The notes beneath the pieces are model-generated. The model searched no databases. It was not told the origin of the DNA and worked only from the letters and a program-made list of their open reading frames with translations. From assembly GCF_022458985.1 (NCBI RefSeq), contig NC_061785.1, forward strand, positions 1,357,816-1,421,815: 64,000 bases of DNA, in the 5' to 3' direction. The position numbers and the translations under genes were made by a program. Of the stretch, positions 22,346-34,340 are shown one piece after another. Numbering within the stretch: the stretch's first letter is position 1; every line of letters starts with the position of its first letter. Source of the stretch: Mugil cephalus (Eukaryota > Chordata > Actinopteri > Mugiliformes > Mugilidae).

Positions 22346-24047
22346 TCTCTGTGGAGGCTCTACTACTTCTTCTGAGCTCCCTGGGTGTAAACGTTGATCA
22401 GAGCTCACAGGTTGAATTAAATAACGTATCCAGAGTTAATGTGGTTCAGTAGTAGTGACTCCAGCTGATGAGACGTTGAGCATCACTTAGAGCTAGAGCT
22501 TCAGTTGTTAGCATGCTAGCAGGGTTAGCCTTTAAAGCTGCATCAACTCACACTAATGGACACAAGACACTTTGGCTAAATGTGTTATTTACTGTAAATT
22601 TCATGTAAATTGGACTGTACATGTTCTTTGTAAATATTACTTCTACCTCATTCTTATTGTATTTTATTCTTATATCTATGTCTTTTTCATGTATGTCTTT
22701 CTTCTTATCATGTGACTCCTTGGACAAAATAATTACCTGCAGGGATCAATGAAGTGATCTTGAACTACCCGTCTTAAATCCCAACAGTTTGTCTAGTGAC
22801 GCTTCAATAAAGGTTATTCAAACAAAATGTAGTAACACACCCAAACTAAGAAGAAACAAAGAAGCAGAAATTAATAAATATATGAACAACAAGTTCAACT
22901 TTAGAGTAGAAACCTTTCAGCCAAACTAGAAAAAAATTACAACTTCCTTTCTATTATATTCTAGACACTATTTAAATATTAATATAAATAATAATAATTA
23001 ATAAAATATAATCTATGTCTCTTTAGCCAACTTCTTTCAACTATATTACTGTAAGTTATGTGACATTAGGAAATGAGTTGGTCATAAAGTGGTGTAGGTT
23101 ATTGGTACATGTGTGATTTGTGATGAATTAATAGTGATTAAATATTTGAATCTATTGACATTAGTAGAAACGTATCCGGAGTGATTTTGTCGTTAAAAAC
23201 TGAATTAAAGGATGTTGGTGTTAAAGTCTAGAGCTTGGTGGCCCAACCATCCACCCTGACAGCCTCCTGGTGACTCCACTGCAGAACTGAACCAAGAACA
23301 AGTACTGATCTTTAACCCTGACCTTCTGGATTTAATGTTAAGGCATTGTTCTTTTAATGGACGTCTACCTGTTCCTTCCAGAATTTCACTGTTTGTTTTC
23401 AGGACTTCAGGAATCCCTGGTCCCTGGTCTTTGGTCTCTGGTTCCTGGTCTTAGGTCTCTGGTCTTTGGTCCAATTCAGGAGAGATCCTGATCTTTTGGT
23501 TCCAGACATGAAGGGTTTTGTTGGCCCACCATCCACCCCGACCTCCACCCTAAACAAGCACTTGGTGGCTCTCAGTGTAATTCTGTCACCTGAGTTACAT
23601 TTAATCCATTACAGGTCGTATGTAAGAGTAAATTATAATCTTTAAACTCATTTCATTAGTTTTTTGCTCGGATAAATTAGGAAATGTTACGATGTTCTTT
23701 TATCACATCTGGTCTCCTCCATAGGATCAGTACGGTCTGAGGGCGGAGCCACGATATTGATGCCCCGCCTACACTACCAGACTCACTGATGTTTTGGTTT
23801 AATTAATGCTACGCTCTGCTCTACCTCCACCAGCTACAAGAAATGTTGGATTATAAACTGAATTTATCATCAAGAATAGTCTTAAAACTCTCACCATCCC
23901 ATGGAACCTCTATATGGAGTGGTTGGCATGGTAACTGGTGGTCACCATTATGTCACATCCTGTTTCTATAGCATCAAATGACGAACCAAAAACAAAGGTA
24001 TCAACATCATATTAACTACCTAAAATTATTTGACAAAGTCCCACCCA
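22346..24047. other. Intergenic, old retroposon tails
   Basis: No gene. A stretch near 22735-22765, read on the minus strand, has the TTGATCCCTGCAGG phrase of fish LINE/SINE tails. A short CTGGTC-type tandem repeat lies at ~23415-23475. The same region follows in unit C at 54870-56600. Confidence 0.45.
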
Positions 24048-24320
24048 CTAACATGGAGGGGGTGGGGCTTATTATCTGTACTGCAGCCTCCAGCCACCAG
24101 GGGGAGCCATATTGGCTTCAGCTTCACTTTAGAGGAGCTGCTCCATAGTTATATACAGTCAATGATCTGGACCAGATCCACTCTGAACTGGACTTGTTGG
24201 TTTTTATGTTGCACATTTAACGAGTCGTCATCCAGAACTGTCTGTTTTAAACACAAACAGTATCAGAATCAGGTTTATTGGCCAAGTATGTGAGTATATA
24301 CAAGGAATATGTTCTCACAT
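24048..24320 (+). repeat. Fish SINE-like interspersed repeat with CTCF-like motif
   Basis: It has the familiar fish phrases TGCAGCCTCCAGCCACCAGG and later TCAGGTTTATTGGCCAAGTA. At 24094-24107 it reads CCACCAGGGGGAGC, close to the CTCF core. The copy in unit C is at ~56605-56880. Confidence 0.65.
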
Positions 24321-25889
24321 GCACAAACACTTAAATAAGTGTAATAAACAAAATGATTTATTTTTTTGTCTTTGAGGTTTTTATCTGCTCCAGCTGACTC
24401 TAAGAGGAAACGCTTCACCTCACAAAAGACAAAGGAATAAAATAATAATAATCTGCAGAATAATCCATCAACTAAACATCTTTACATGAAGAAAATAAAA
24501 AGACAGAACTCCACCTTTCTTTAGTTCTTTCTTTTGCTTTTCATCCATGAAAACAAAAAAAAAGTGGATCTAAAAGAGGAGAGAAGGTCAGAAACGATGA
24601 AAAGATGACGGAGCGGAACCAAATCGCAGCAGGACAAATAAAAAAAGACTGAGGCTGTTTGAAGACGTGGAGAAATGATGGAGGGACAGAAAAGAAGGAA
24701 GACAGCAGCAGATTAGAGGAGAGGATGGAGAGGGTTTCTATTTCCTTCACCACGATATGATTTAAGAAGGCTCTGGTGATGCTGGCTGTAACCGTGGCAA
24801 CGGAGGATGGAGACTCCACACGGGGATATTTGTCAGAGGAAGAATCTCCACCTGTAGACGACTCAAAGAAACCAGACTCAGATTATCTTTGTACATTAAT
24901 GAAGAGAAAATGAATTAAAGACTGAAGAAATTAAATTAAATAAATATAAACCTGAACGTCCAGAACTGAGTTCATAGTTCTACAGTTTTACTTTCCCACT
25001 GATGAATGAAACATATCTGGTACCAGGAGGAAGAGGACAAGAATAATTTACTATTTATTTCTCTTCAGTCTTCATGGAGATCAGATTCTAAGGTTCAGTC
25101 TGTTGATGTGACTCCGTTCTGTGACATTAGAGGATCCTCAGTGTTCAGGGCTGAGAGAGGAAGGAGAAAGGTTGTAGAGCTCCAGAGGAGGGCGTCATGT
25201 TGATGGAGAAAGGTTGGAGTTTAAATCTGGGCTGTTGACAGAGTGTTGATGTTTGTTCTCATCACATTTCACTTTAAATCTCCTCTGTCTCTGTTTGTTT
25301 CTCCCACATCCACTCCTTTGTTTGGGAGAAGAGAAGATGTGATTTCTATGTCTCATGTGCAGCAAACAGTGATGTGTTAAATTATTTAAGAGCTTTAAGT
25401 TTGAACAGTTTTAATGTTTTGTAAGGAGATTAAAGTTGATTCAATGAAGTTTTAATAAGTGAGATGATGATGAAGTCCTGTTGATCCTTTTATATCTGAT
25501 TATTTATTGGTTTAGACTGAACTGAGTTTCATTAATATTAATGATTAAAAACCAAAGGTTGATTAATAACGATGATGAACATTGATTGATATAAAGGGTG
25601 GAGTAGAGACCAGAGTTCATTAATGTCTCATGTCCATTCAGGACACAGGAGACACAGCACACAGTAAAACACAGCTTAACAAATAATATTCACTTCCATC
25701 AGTCCAGGATTATCAGATACACGTTAGCATCAAAATCCACATGTTAGGAGATTATTTCACTACTTCTAAGATAAAAATATTCTGACATGAAATCACAGTC
25801 AGTGATTCATCTGTGAACCAAAGAGAATCCACCATCAACATTTAAAGCAGAGTTGAAGCTGCTGTCACTTTAAAGACTCTCCTTCCTTC
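24321..25889. other. Intergenic, one unrecognised minus frame
   Basis: No gene recognised. The minus frame 24541-24819 has a longer equivalent in unit C (56971-57462), open there for 163 codons and preceded by an acceptor-like CTACAG; I do not recognise the peptide. The rest is AT-rich. Confidence 0.4.
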
Positions 25890-26419
25890 CTACAGAGAAC
25901 ACAGAGACACTGAGGAACCATGAGACCAGACTGTAAATCCAGGAGAGAGAGGTTGAGTGAATGTGGTGTTGAAGGTGTGGAGGTGGATCAGTTCATTAGA
26001 GGAGACTCTGTAGAAGGACAGAGTTCCAGCAGGACAGTCCACATACACTGAGACTCTGTTAGAGTCAGAGGACGAGGAGATGAATGTTTCTCTGTTATTG
26101 TGCCAGACAGAGTAACCACGATCATCAGAGCAGCTCAGACTCCAGGACTGATCATTCCATCCAAACACACAGTCATTTATGTCTCCTCTCCTCCTGATTC
26201 CTCTGTAACTCACTGATATATCAATGTCTCCTCTCCACTCAACCTCCCAGTAACATCGACCAGTCACAACATTTCTACACAGCAGCTGATGCCAGATAAA
26301 TCTGTCTGGATGATCAGGATATGGCTGCTCCTCCCCCACACGTGTCACCTTCCTGTTGTTGTCAGATAGTTTGAGGTTTCTATCGACTGAGTTTGTGTCG
26401 ACTTCAAGTTCACAGAAAT
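25890..26419 (-). CDS. NLR B B30.2 (PRY-SPRY) terminal exon
   Basis: 530-bp terminal exon with an intact frame. PRY begins CELEVDTNSV...LKLSDNNRKVT, followed by SPRY with RCYWEVEWRG (WEVE motif), VYVDCPAGTLSFY and a C-terminal SSVSLCSL. The acceptor is CTCCATCAG. The domain is a protein-binding module shared by TRIM and fish NLR proteins. The D copy (58483-59012) differs at ~27 bases, 21 of them seen as residue changes. Confidence 0.93.
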
Positions 26420-26639
26420 CTGATGGAGAGAAAAAGACACAACACAGCTGCAGTTTATCATGTGACACATCTGATGGATTTATTCTTTCTTTACTCACTG
26501 ATCTGTTGTTCATTCATAGAAAGTTTAATGGTGATACTTTAGATCAGGATTCTCTTGTCAGTGATGATTAAATGAATAAATACCACAACTATCAGCTTTG
26601 ATTTTAAACTGACAGTTTGTCATCATTAGTCAAACTTAC

Positions 26640-26686
26640 ACTTCCTCACATCAGGTTTTAACCTCTGCTCTCCACCATGGTCCATC
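26640..26686 (-). CDS. NLR B linker exon before B30.2
   Basis: 47-bp exon encoding MDHGGEQRLKPDVRK. The acceptor is TTCCTCCAG and the donor GTAAGT. Its phases join the LRR exon (ending CTC AG) to the B30.2 exon. The copy in D is 59233-59279. Confidence 0.85.
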
Positions 26687-26751
26687 CTGGAGGAACAAAC
26701 AGACAAACAATGATTTTATATCCAACACGAGACCTAACTGATGTTCAACAT

Positions 26752-26861
<110 letters not shown>

Positions 26862-26887
26862 TATTCATTTGATGTTGTAGAAACATT

Positions 26888-28309
26888 CAGTGCGTTTACA
26901 TGCACGTGAAAAAAACGACTTATTGCCTTAATCGGACTCTAACAGGAGAACTTAAGTGCATGTAAACACGTTACTCCGATTAAAATCAGAGTTCACTTTA
27001 TCTGATTGAGACGCCCAGATAATGAGATTGAATCAGAGTTTCCAATCATATAATGCGTGTGTTCATGCTCCACAACCACCGCGCTGGCGTGTGACCCTGG
27101 AAAAAAAACGTCCAAGAAAGACGATCACAGAAGAAGAAGAAGAGAAACGGAGCCGCTAGATCAGGCATGTCAAACTCAGTTTGGCTCTGGGGCCGGATCA
27201 GCAAAAGAATGTCAACTCCAAATATTTAGCTTTGTTTTTCAGTACTATGCTTTATCATTCAGCCTACATTTGTAGCCTACCCTACATATTATAATCACGG
27301 ATGACAAGGGATCTTTTCTAAGCACAACACATTTATTCAAAACCAATGGGAAAAAAAAAGATTTTTCATGTTTGGCCGTGAATGTGTTAACAACTGGTTT
27401 ATTTTTAACAGTTGAGTGAATGCAGTTTTACACCTGAACCAACTCACCACACTAAACAAACTCAAGTGGGAGCTATAAAAAATATATTTTCGCCTTAATT
27501 GTCATACTGCTTTGAAATAAATGAAAAAAGAAATACAAAATAAAATAAAATAAAATAAATAAAATAAAAAAGTTATAGCAGTGCATGGGCAATAGGATCA
27601 GACTACATCAGATCAAACTACTATGCTGGGCCTACTGAAGCTGAGAATATACTGCACAATATTAATTGTCTTTAATATGACATACTTGTCTTTATGATGA
27701 GTGGCGCCCAATATTAAACTCTTTGAACACTGCAACTTGCTGATTACATACCAAGCACACTGGTTTTGCATTCAGTTCTGTGAATAAATACTTCTCGGTC
27801 CATTTCTCCTGGAAACTCTGCACTCCGTGTCCACTCTCTTTTTTTTGACAGTGCCATTTTGGGAAGGGTTTGTTTGACCGATAACTTGTTTAGTAGGTGA
27901 GATGGTGAACCAAGATTGCCGGTTTATTTTTACTTGGACACATCACGTTGCGAATGTTTATTTCCTGTGACTAACTCGTGTCAGTGCCGCATGCTTGACG
28001 TGAGCGCTTTTACACATTTTACTGCCCTCTAGCGGCCGGAAGAAGCATTTGGTTTGTATTTATTTTAAAAAATCACAACTTTTAATAGAAATTAGCTAGA
28101 GACTCGCTTCTTTTTTTGACATACTCAGAAATTTATGCCGGGCCGGATTAAATGACCCAACGGACCGGGTCCGGCCCGCAGGCCGTATGTTTGACATGCC
28201 TGCACTAGAAGAACCGTCTGAGGGATAGTGTGTAAACTGGGACAAGGACTGTAGTCAGAAAGTGGAATTTTCAGCATAGCTTGATTAAGCTCTGCATGTA
28301 AACGCACTG
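26888..28309. mobile_element. TIR DNA element with a nested hAT
   Basis: Begins CAGTGCGTTTACATGCA and ends with its exact reverse complement, 17-bp perfect terminal inverted repeats, flanked by ATT on both sides (possible 3-bp target duplication). Without the inner element it is ~380 bp with no coding capacity, so it is a MITE. Class uncertain; the 3-bp duplication would suit PIF/Harbinger. Same site in the D gene (59429-60803). Confidence 0.85.
27162..28202 (-). mobile_element. hAT element nested in the MITE
   Basis: Ends CAGGCATGTCAAAC and GTTTGACATGCCTG are inverted repeats. Flanks cgctagat and cactagaa are a worn 8-bp target duplication. On the minus strand near 27700-27870 are remains of the N-terminal part of a BED-finger hAT transposase, frameshifted here but readable in the copy at 59697-60697. 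Confidence 0.88.
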
Positions 28310-28559
28310 ATTGGTCCAATGATGGAGGAATATAGAATTCAATGAATCACTGAGGTGACAGAAGATTAATCTGAACTCTGATATCTGTTTATAGTTTTAC
28401 ATCAATCCATCAGTAGATAGTTTTTGTATATTTCACTATAAACTAAAAGTGTAAACCTGTTAATGGAGGAGGGTTCATCCTCTGAGGACCTCAGTAGCTC
28501 CACAGAAAGAAGACGATGGACAAACCTACACTGTGTGAGCTCCTGTTGTGTGTCCATAC

Positions 28560-28733
28560 CTGAGAGTGTCCAGTCTCCAGAGTGGATCCTCCAGTCCAGC
28601 AGACAGCAGCTTCACTCCCTTGTCTCCTGGATGGTTGTAGCTCAGGTCCAGCTCTCTCAGATGGGAGGGGTTGGAGCTCAGAGCTGAGGCCAGAGAAGAA
28701 CATCCTTCCTCTGTGATCAGACAACCTGACAGA
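28560..28733 (-). CDS. NLR B leucine-rich repeat exon 2
   Basis: Matches 10-183 with the same splice sites. 174 bp, phase-symmetric, intact frame. Confidence 0.88.
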
Positions 28734-28854
28734 CTGGAGATAGAAACATATCAGAAACTCAAGAAGAAGAAGGAAAAATCCTCCACATGTTGAACTTGTA
28801 CCAACATGAACCTAAATCAGGATTTAACTGATCAACAAGCAGCTGTATCCTGAC

Positions 28855-29028
28855 CTGAGAGTTTCCAGTTTACAGTGAGGACTCCCCAGTCCAGCAGAGA
28901 GCAGCTTCACTCCTGAATCCTGCAGGTTGTTGTTACTCAGGTCCAGCTCTCTCAGACTGGAGGACTGGGAGCTGAGAACTGAGGACAGAGCTTCTAAGCT
29001 TCTCCCTGAGAGGTTACAACTGCTCAGC
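28855..29028 (-). CDS. NLR B leucine-rich repeat exon 1
   Basis: Matches 306-479. 174 bp, intact, with a few substitutions (for example SGRSLEAL in place of SERSCEAL). Confidence 0.88.
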
Positions 29029-29109
29029 CTGAAGAAGAATCAACACCAAATGTTTTATTTGTCATTTACTAAATGAATCGTGTTTCAAATAGTTCCTAAA
29101 TCCACCTAC

Positions 29110-30915
29110 AGAGCTTTGTTGGAGGCTTTGACCACTGGCAGCAGTTTTAGAAGAGCCTCCTCTGAAGCAGAGTATTTATTCAGGTCAAACTCATCCAGAT
29201 CTTCTCCTGATGACAGTAAGATGAAGACCAGAGCTGACCACTGAGCAGGGGACAGTTCATCTGTGGAGAGACGTCCTGATCTCAGGGACTGTTGGATCTC
29301 CTCCACTAGAGAACCATCATTCAGTTCATTCAGACAGTGGAACAGATTGATGCTTCTCTCTGCAGACACATTCTCACTGATCTTCTCCTTGATGTACTGG
29401 ACTGTTTTCTGATTGGTCTGTGAGCTACTTCCTGTCTGAGTCAGCAGGCCTCGTAGGAGAGTCTGATTGGTCTGCAGTGAAAGACCCAGGAGGAAGCGGA
29501 GGAACAAGTCCAGGCGTCCATTTGGACTCTGTAAGGCCTTGTCCACAGCACTCTGATGGAGACGTGTTGGTTCAGGTTTGTTTCTAAAGACTTTAGACCA
29601 CAGAGATGTAGTTTGTTGTTCTTCCATCAGGTTGACTCCAGAGTTGATGAAGGTCAGATGGACATGAAGAGCAGCCAGAAACTCCTGAACGCTCAGATGG
29701 ACGAAGCAGAACACCTTGTCCTGGTACAGGCCTCTCTTCCTCTTTAAAGATCTGTGTGAACACTCCTGAGTACACTGAGGCTGCTCCGATATCGATGCCA
29801 CACTCTGTCAGGTCTGATTCATAGAAGATCAGGTTTCCTTTCTGCAGCTGATCAAAAGCCAGTTTTCCCAGAGACTCAATCATCTTCCTGCTCTCTGGAC
29901 TCCAGTGTGGATCTGTCTCAGCTCCTCCATCATACTTGACCTTGCTCACTTTGGCCTGAACCACCAGGAAGTGGATGTACATCTCAGTCAGGGTCTTGGG
30001 CAGCTCTCCTCCCTCTCTGGTTTCCAACACATCCTCCAGAACTGTAGCAGTGATCAAGCAGAAGACTGGGATGTGACACATGATGTGGAGGCTTCGTGAT
30101 GTCTTGATGTGGGAGATGATGCTGCTGGCCTGCTCCTCATCTCTGAACCTCTTCCTGAAGTACTCCTCCTTCTGGGGCTCAGTGAACCCTCTGACCTCTG
30201 TCACCATGTCAACACACTCAGGAGGGATCTGATTGGCTGCTGCAGGTCGTGTGGTTATCCAGAGGCGAGCAGAGGGAAGCAGTTTCCCCCTGATGAGGTT
30301 TGTCAGCAGCACATCCACTGAGGTGGACTCTGTAACATCAGTCAGGATCTCAGTCTTGTGGAAGTCCAGAGGAAGTCGACACTCATCCAGACCGTCAAAG
30401 ATGAACACAACCTGGAAGTCTTCAAAGCTGCAGATTCCTGCTTCTTTGGTTTCAGTGAAGAAGTGATGAACAAGTTCCACCAAGCTGAACTTTCTCTCTT
30501 TCACCACATTCAGCTCTCTGAAAGTCAATGGAAATGTGAAGTGGATGTCCTGGTTGGCTTTGTCTTCAGCCCAGTCCAGAGTGAACTTCTGTGTTAAGAC
30601 TGTTTTCCCAATGCCAGCCACTCCCTTTGTCATCACTCTTCTGATTGGTCCATGTCTTCCAGGTGAGGCTTTTAAAGAGGTCTTTTTGTCTGATGCTTGT
30701 TTCTGGTCTGTGTGGTTTCCTGGATGCTGTTTCAATCTGTCTGACCTCATGTTCATCATTGACCTCTGCAGTCCCTCCCTCTGTGATGTAGAGCTCTGTG
30801 TAGATCTCATTCAGAAGAGTTGAGTTTCCAGCTTTAGCAATTCCCTCAAACACACACTGGAACTTCTCCTTCAGACTAGATTTAACTTTACGTCCACAAG
30901 GTGCAGCACCAGTTC
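29110..30915 (-). pseudogene. NLR B FISNA-NACHT exon with two 1-bp insertions
   Basis: 1806-bp exon; without its two extra bases it would be 1804 bp and in frame. It encodes FISNA ([19 protein letters not shown]), NACHT Walker A GVAGIGKT at ~30601-30624, Walker B FIFDGLDE, and the [10 protein letters not shown] segment that copy A has lost. Extra T at ~30670-30674 separates FISNA from Walker A, and extra T at ~29733-29740 separates NACHT from the winged-helix part. Both are in T/C runs. Confidence 0.9.
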
Positions 30916-31117
30916 CTGAATGAACAAGAAATGTAATTAATCCTTGAACTCATTCATTTTAATAACATTTACATGTGACTGTTTTCAGTCCAGTAGAATT
31001 CGTAGATGTGATTCAGATGTTTGTATCATATTAACATCAGAGTGTAGAAATGTAAGCTTGTCCCATGTTTCCTCCATTTCCTCTTTCCATCCAGTTAAAG
31101 CTGTTAAATCCTCTTAC

Positions 31118-31347
31118 TGCTCTGCAGACAGTCAGCCAGCTCCTCCTGCTTCATTCTCCTCAGGAAGTTCACTGTCATCTTCAACAATAAATCTCTGCTG
31201 CTCCTCCTCTGCTCTTCATCCTCACCCTCCAACGCCTCCTCATCCTCCCTCTGACTTCTTGAGCATTCTGGGTAATCTGGACTCACAACCTTCTGGATCT
31301 TCTTCAGCTCCTTCTTCATAAAACTGACACATGTTTCTCCTCAGCAG
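31118..31347 (-). pseudogene. NLR B N-terminal helical exon, frameshifted
   Basis: Equivalent of 2530-2758 but 230 bp. Several small changes at 31328-31345 give a net one-base gain just after the acceptor, so the frame from the previous exon does not enter the conserved KKELKKIQKV frame. Confidence 0.78.
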
Positions 31348-31488
31348 CTGGAACAGAATAATAATCTCAGTCACATTGATGTGAAGGCTGCTTGTGGTCA
31401 GCATGCAACATGAAGACTTCTCCAAGCAGAATGGTAGTTTGTGCTTGTTGAGGTTAGCAGTAGCAGCTGTGATTGTACATTTCCTCAC

Positions 31489-31567
31489 CATGAATATGGA
31501 GTCCAGGTCTTTGTGATGCTTCTGCTCAGACTGATGACTGGAAACCACCGAGATCTGCTGCTGAAAT
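31489..31567 (-). CDS. NLR B 79-bp linker exon
   Basis: Equivalent of 2902-2980, same length and splice sites. Confidence 0.75.
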
Positions 31568-31778
31568 CTGTGGAGAAACATCTTTGATTCAAACTCACTT
31601 CTTTAACAAACACACTTGGTGATGATCTCATTTTATTGATGCCACAAACACAAGATGAGAACAACAAACGCTGCTCTGATGACTGAATGTGGTGTTTAAC
31701 AGATAAACTCTGGACTAAAACATGACAGACTAATCAACACAACTGAATAATGATGAATAGATCTGTGTTCATTCTGAC

Positions 31779-32126
31779 CCTGGATCAGTAGACTTCTGTC
31801 CATCTTTGAAGTTAATAAGTTCACCCTTAGACCGGTCACTCTTCATGGACACAGCTGTGATTCCAGAGGGATCTGGTCTTTGCTGATGGATCCTGTTAAA
31901 ACACAACCTGGATTAAGATTCTGAGTAAATTCTTTCTGGATTTTTCAGTTTTAATGTTAAATGTTTTGATGTGAAGCCCTTTGTTTGTTCAGATAAATGC
32001 TGTTTGTCTCACCCTGGATCATCAGACTGGTGTCCATCTTTGAAGTTATAAGGTTCACCCATAGACCGGTCACTCTTCATGGACACACAGCTGTGTTCAG
32101 GAGAATCATGTTTCTGTTGAAGGATC
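31779..32126 (-). CDS. NLR B two 114-bp N-terminal repeat exons
   Basis: Exons 31779-31892 and 32013-32126, equivalents of 3211-3324 and 3444-3557, with a short intron between. Both keep phase 2-2 and the VSMKSD...FKDG pattern. Confidence 0.72.
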
Positions 32127-32169
32127 CTCCTCCAAACACAGGATATAACATGTAAATACAATGTTTAAT

Positions 32170-32620
32170 GTTAAATTCAAATAATAGGACAAGCTTCAGG
32201 AAACATGAAGGAGTATTTTCCAGCTCTAGATACTGTTCATAGTGTCTGCTGAGGACCAGGTTTTGGATGAGGAGATTAGTTGCCAGTATGTAGTCTACTC
32301 CAGGGATTCTTTCCAGAAAGAAGACATGACTTTTAAGAATGGAACCAAGTCCACCTCTCATCAGATATGTGTCCTGCTTGACCTCCGTCTAACTACCACA
32401 TCCTTCAGATACAATGAGGCTTTCTCCACATCAAACATGGCTGTGTCATGTGGTCTCCAGTGTCACCCACTGTGGTCAGTCTCTACATGGAGGAAGTGGA
32501 AAGCACAGCATTGAGCTCCTTCAAGAGAACAACACCTGCTTCAGATATGTGGATGACACCTGGGTCCAAACCAAGAGCCAACAACTTGAAGCCTTCACAG
32601 AACAAATTAGTTGACACAGG
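32170..32620 (+). mobile_element. Penelope-like RT fossil, unit B copy
   Basis: Same fossil as 3600-4045, with RYVDDTWVQ in the frame starting at 32414 and similar frameshifts. Confidence 0.75.
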
Positions 32621-32720
32621 AGGATGATAGAAACACCATCTGATGGATGAATGTGTCTTTATGTCTCCTGCTGCTAGAATGTGTTCAATACTTGATGAAG
32701 CATCAGTTTAGATTTCTTAC

Positions 32721-32823
32721 CCTGGATCAGCAGACTTCTGTCCATGTTTGGAGTCAACAGGTGGAGCCTTAGACCGCTCAGTCTCCATGGACACAGCTGG
32801 ATACAGGAGAGTCTTTGGTCTTC
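32721..32823 (-). CDS. NLR B first coding exon
   Basis: Equivalent of 4151-4253. ATG at 32788-32786, donor GTAAG. Confidence 0.65.
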
Positions 32824-32929
32824 CTTTAAAACACAGGACACACATTTTAACAAGCTGACATGTTCCTTAGAAACAGCTCTGAACCAGTCATCACATGCTA
32901 CATTATGAAGGCTCTCTAAGAGACAACAA

Positions 32930-33330
32930 TCAATCCTGGAAATGGAAGAATCATTTCTGTCAAGTCACATCTTTCATAGTGATGCTGTGGGGGCTGCTTC
33001 TCAGCATCATGCTATGGGAGACTGGTCAGATGTGAAGGAAGGATGAATTCAGCCAAATACAGAGATGTCCTTGAAGAAAACCTGAGACTGGGACCATGGT
33101 TCACCTTTCAGCTCCACAATGAGCCCAAACAAAGAGACCAAGACAACACTGGAGTGTCTTCACACTCTGCACTGACACTTAGACACTCAGAGCCAAACTG
33201 GAAGAGACCATTAGAACCATTTAAGATGAAACCTACAACACAGTAAAGTCTTCAGATAGTGAAGGCCTCTCAATACTTTCTACTCTGTTATATTTTAAAA
33301 TGGTGGAAGTTTGGAATCTGTACATCCATG
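32930..33330 (+). mobile_element. Tc1 transposase fossil, unit B copy
   Basis: Same insertion as 4340-4720, with MNSAKYRDVLEENLRLG. Upstream part frameshifted. Confidence 0.78.
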
Positions 33331-33826
33331 ACATATTTACCTTAAATAGTAACTAATGAATTCAGAATGTTAGAATATAATAATTGTGTTTCATCTGTAA
33401 GTTTTCAGTGTCTCAGATCTGTTACAATCAAAATATTAACTTTAAAACCTTTAAATTGTCTTTACAGGGTCAAAATAACACATTTAAAACCCAACTTTCA
33501 ATGAAATGAATATGAAGAAATGGTTATGACTCTGATATTTATCATTTCTACTTGAAGTGTTTGATCTGATTTGATTTGATCCAAACTCTAAAATGATGGA
33601 AGTTTTCTTGGGACAGATGTTTATTTGTTCTAATGTGGATCCAGATTATTGTGGTTACACAGCTGAACCAGAAAGTCTTTTATTGGTTTAACAGTGGTGA
33701 CAATATATCAGGTTGTGTCTTTATCTTTATTCCTCTTCATGGTTTTGATGATCATGTGACTTCCTGGATGTGTAGCAGTGTTGATGAGCACACGTGACTC
33801 AGACACAACTAAACTCCTGAACCATA

Positions 33827-33844
33827 AGTTTCACTTTCACTTTC
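33827..33844 (-). promoter_or_regulatory. ISRE-like motif, unit B copy
   Basis: Identical to 5246-5263, same position relative to the NLR 5' exon. Confidence 0.55.
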
Positions 33845-34173
33845 AACACGACGACGTTTTTAAAGGTTGTTTAAGATATTTGAGACTTGTCAAACTGTCT
33901 CTGGTTGACAGATTAAAGGTAAACTCTGGAATAATACCTGGTAGTATCTGATAGATATTTGAAATCAGCATCAAGAAACATTTGAAATGTAAATGTACAA
34001 CACAACATGATCAGAGTGATCCAGTTAAACATTTCCAGGTTTCTCACCTCAGGTCGACTTCCAGACACTTTCCAGATTCATGTGTTGAGAAGAAGCTGCT
34101 CGTTGTCCCTCATTAGTTGTAAAAACTCATCAGAGTGACTTTGAAACCAGTCTGACCTGTAGCAGAGACACAG

Positions 34174-34340
34174 AGTTCATCAGCTTCAGTTCTTGTGTTA
34201 AAGTTTTTGTTCAGTTCAAAGTCCCATCTGATCAGGAACACCTGGATGTGTTCTTGTCCCGGCTGCTTTAACCAGGACGGATCAGGAGGTATCTAGTGTG
34301 TACTTTGTACTGCCAGGTATCCCAGAATGCATTTCATCAG
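34174..34340 (+). repeat. 167-bp repeat, unit B copy 1
   Basis: Equivalent of 5594-5760, with small indels. Confidence 0.8.

Noticed and set aside
22108-22452. Arg- or Leu-rich proteins at the CTC tract
   Set aside because: Frames of a microsatellite, also at 54597-54981.
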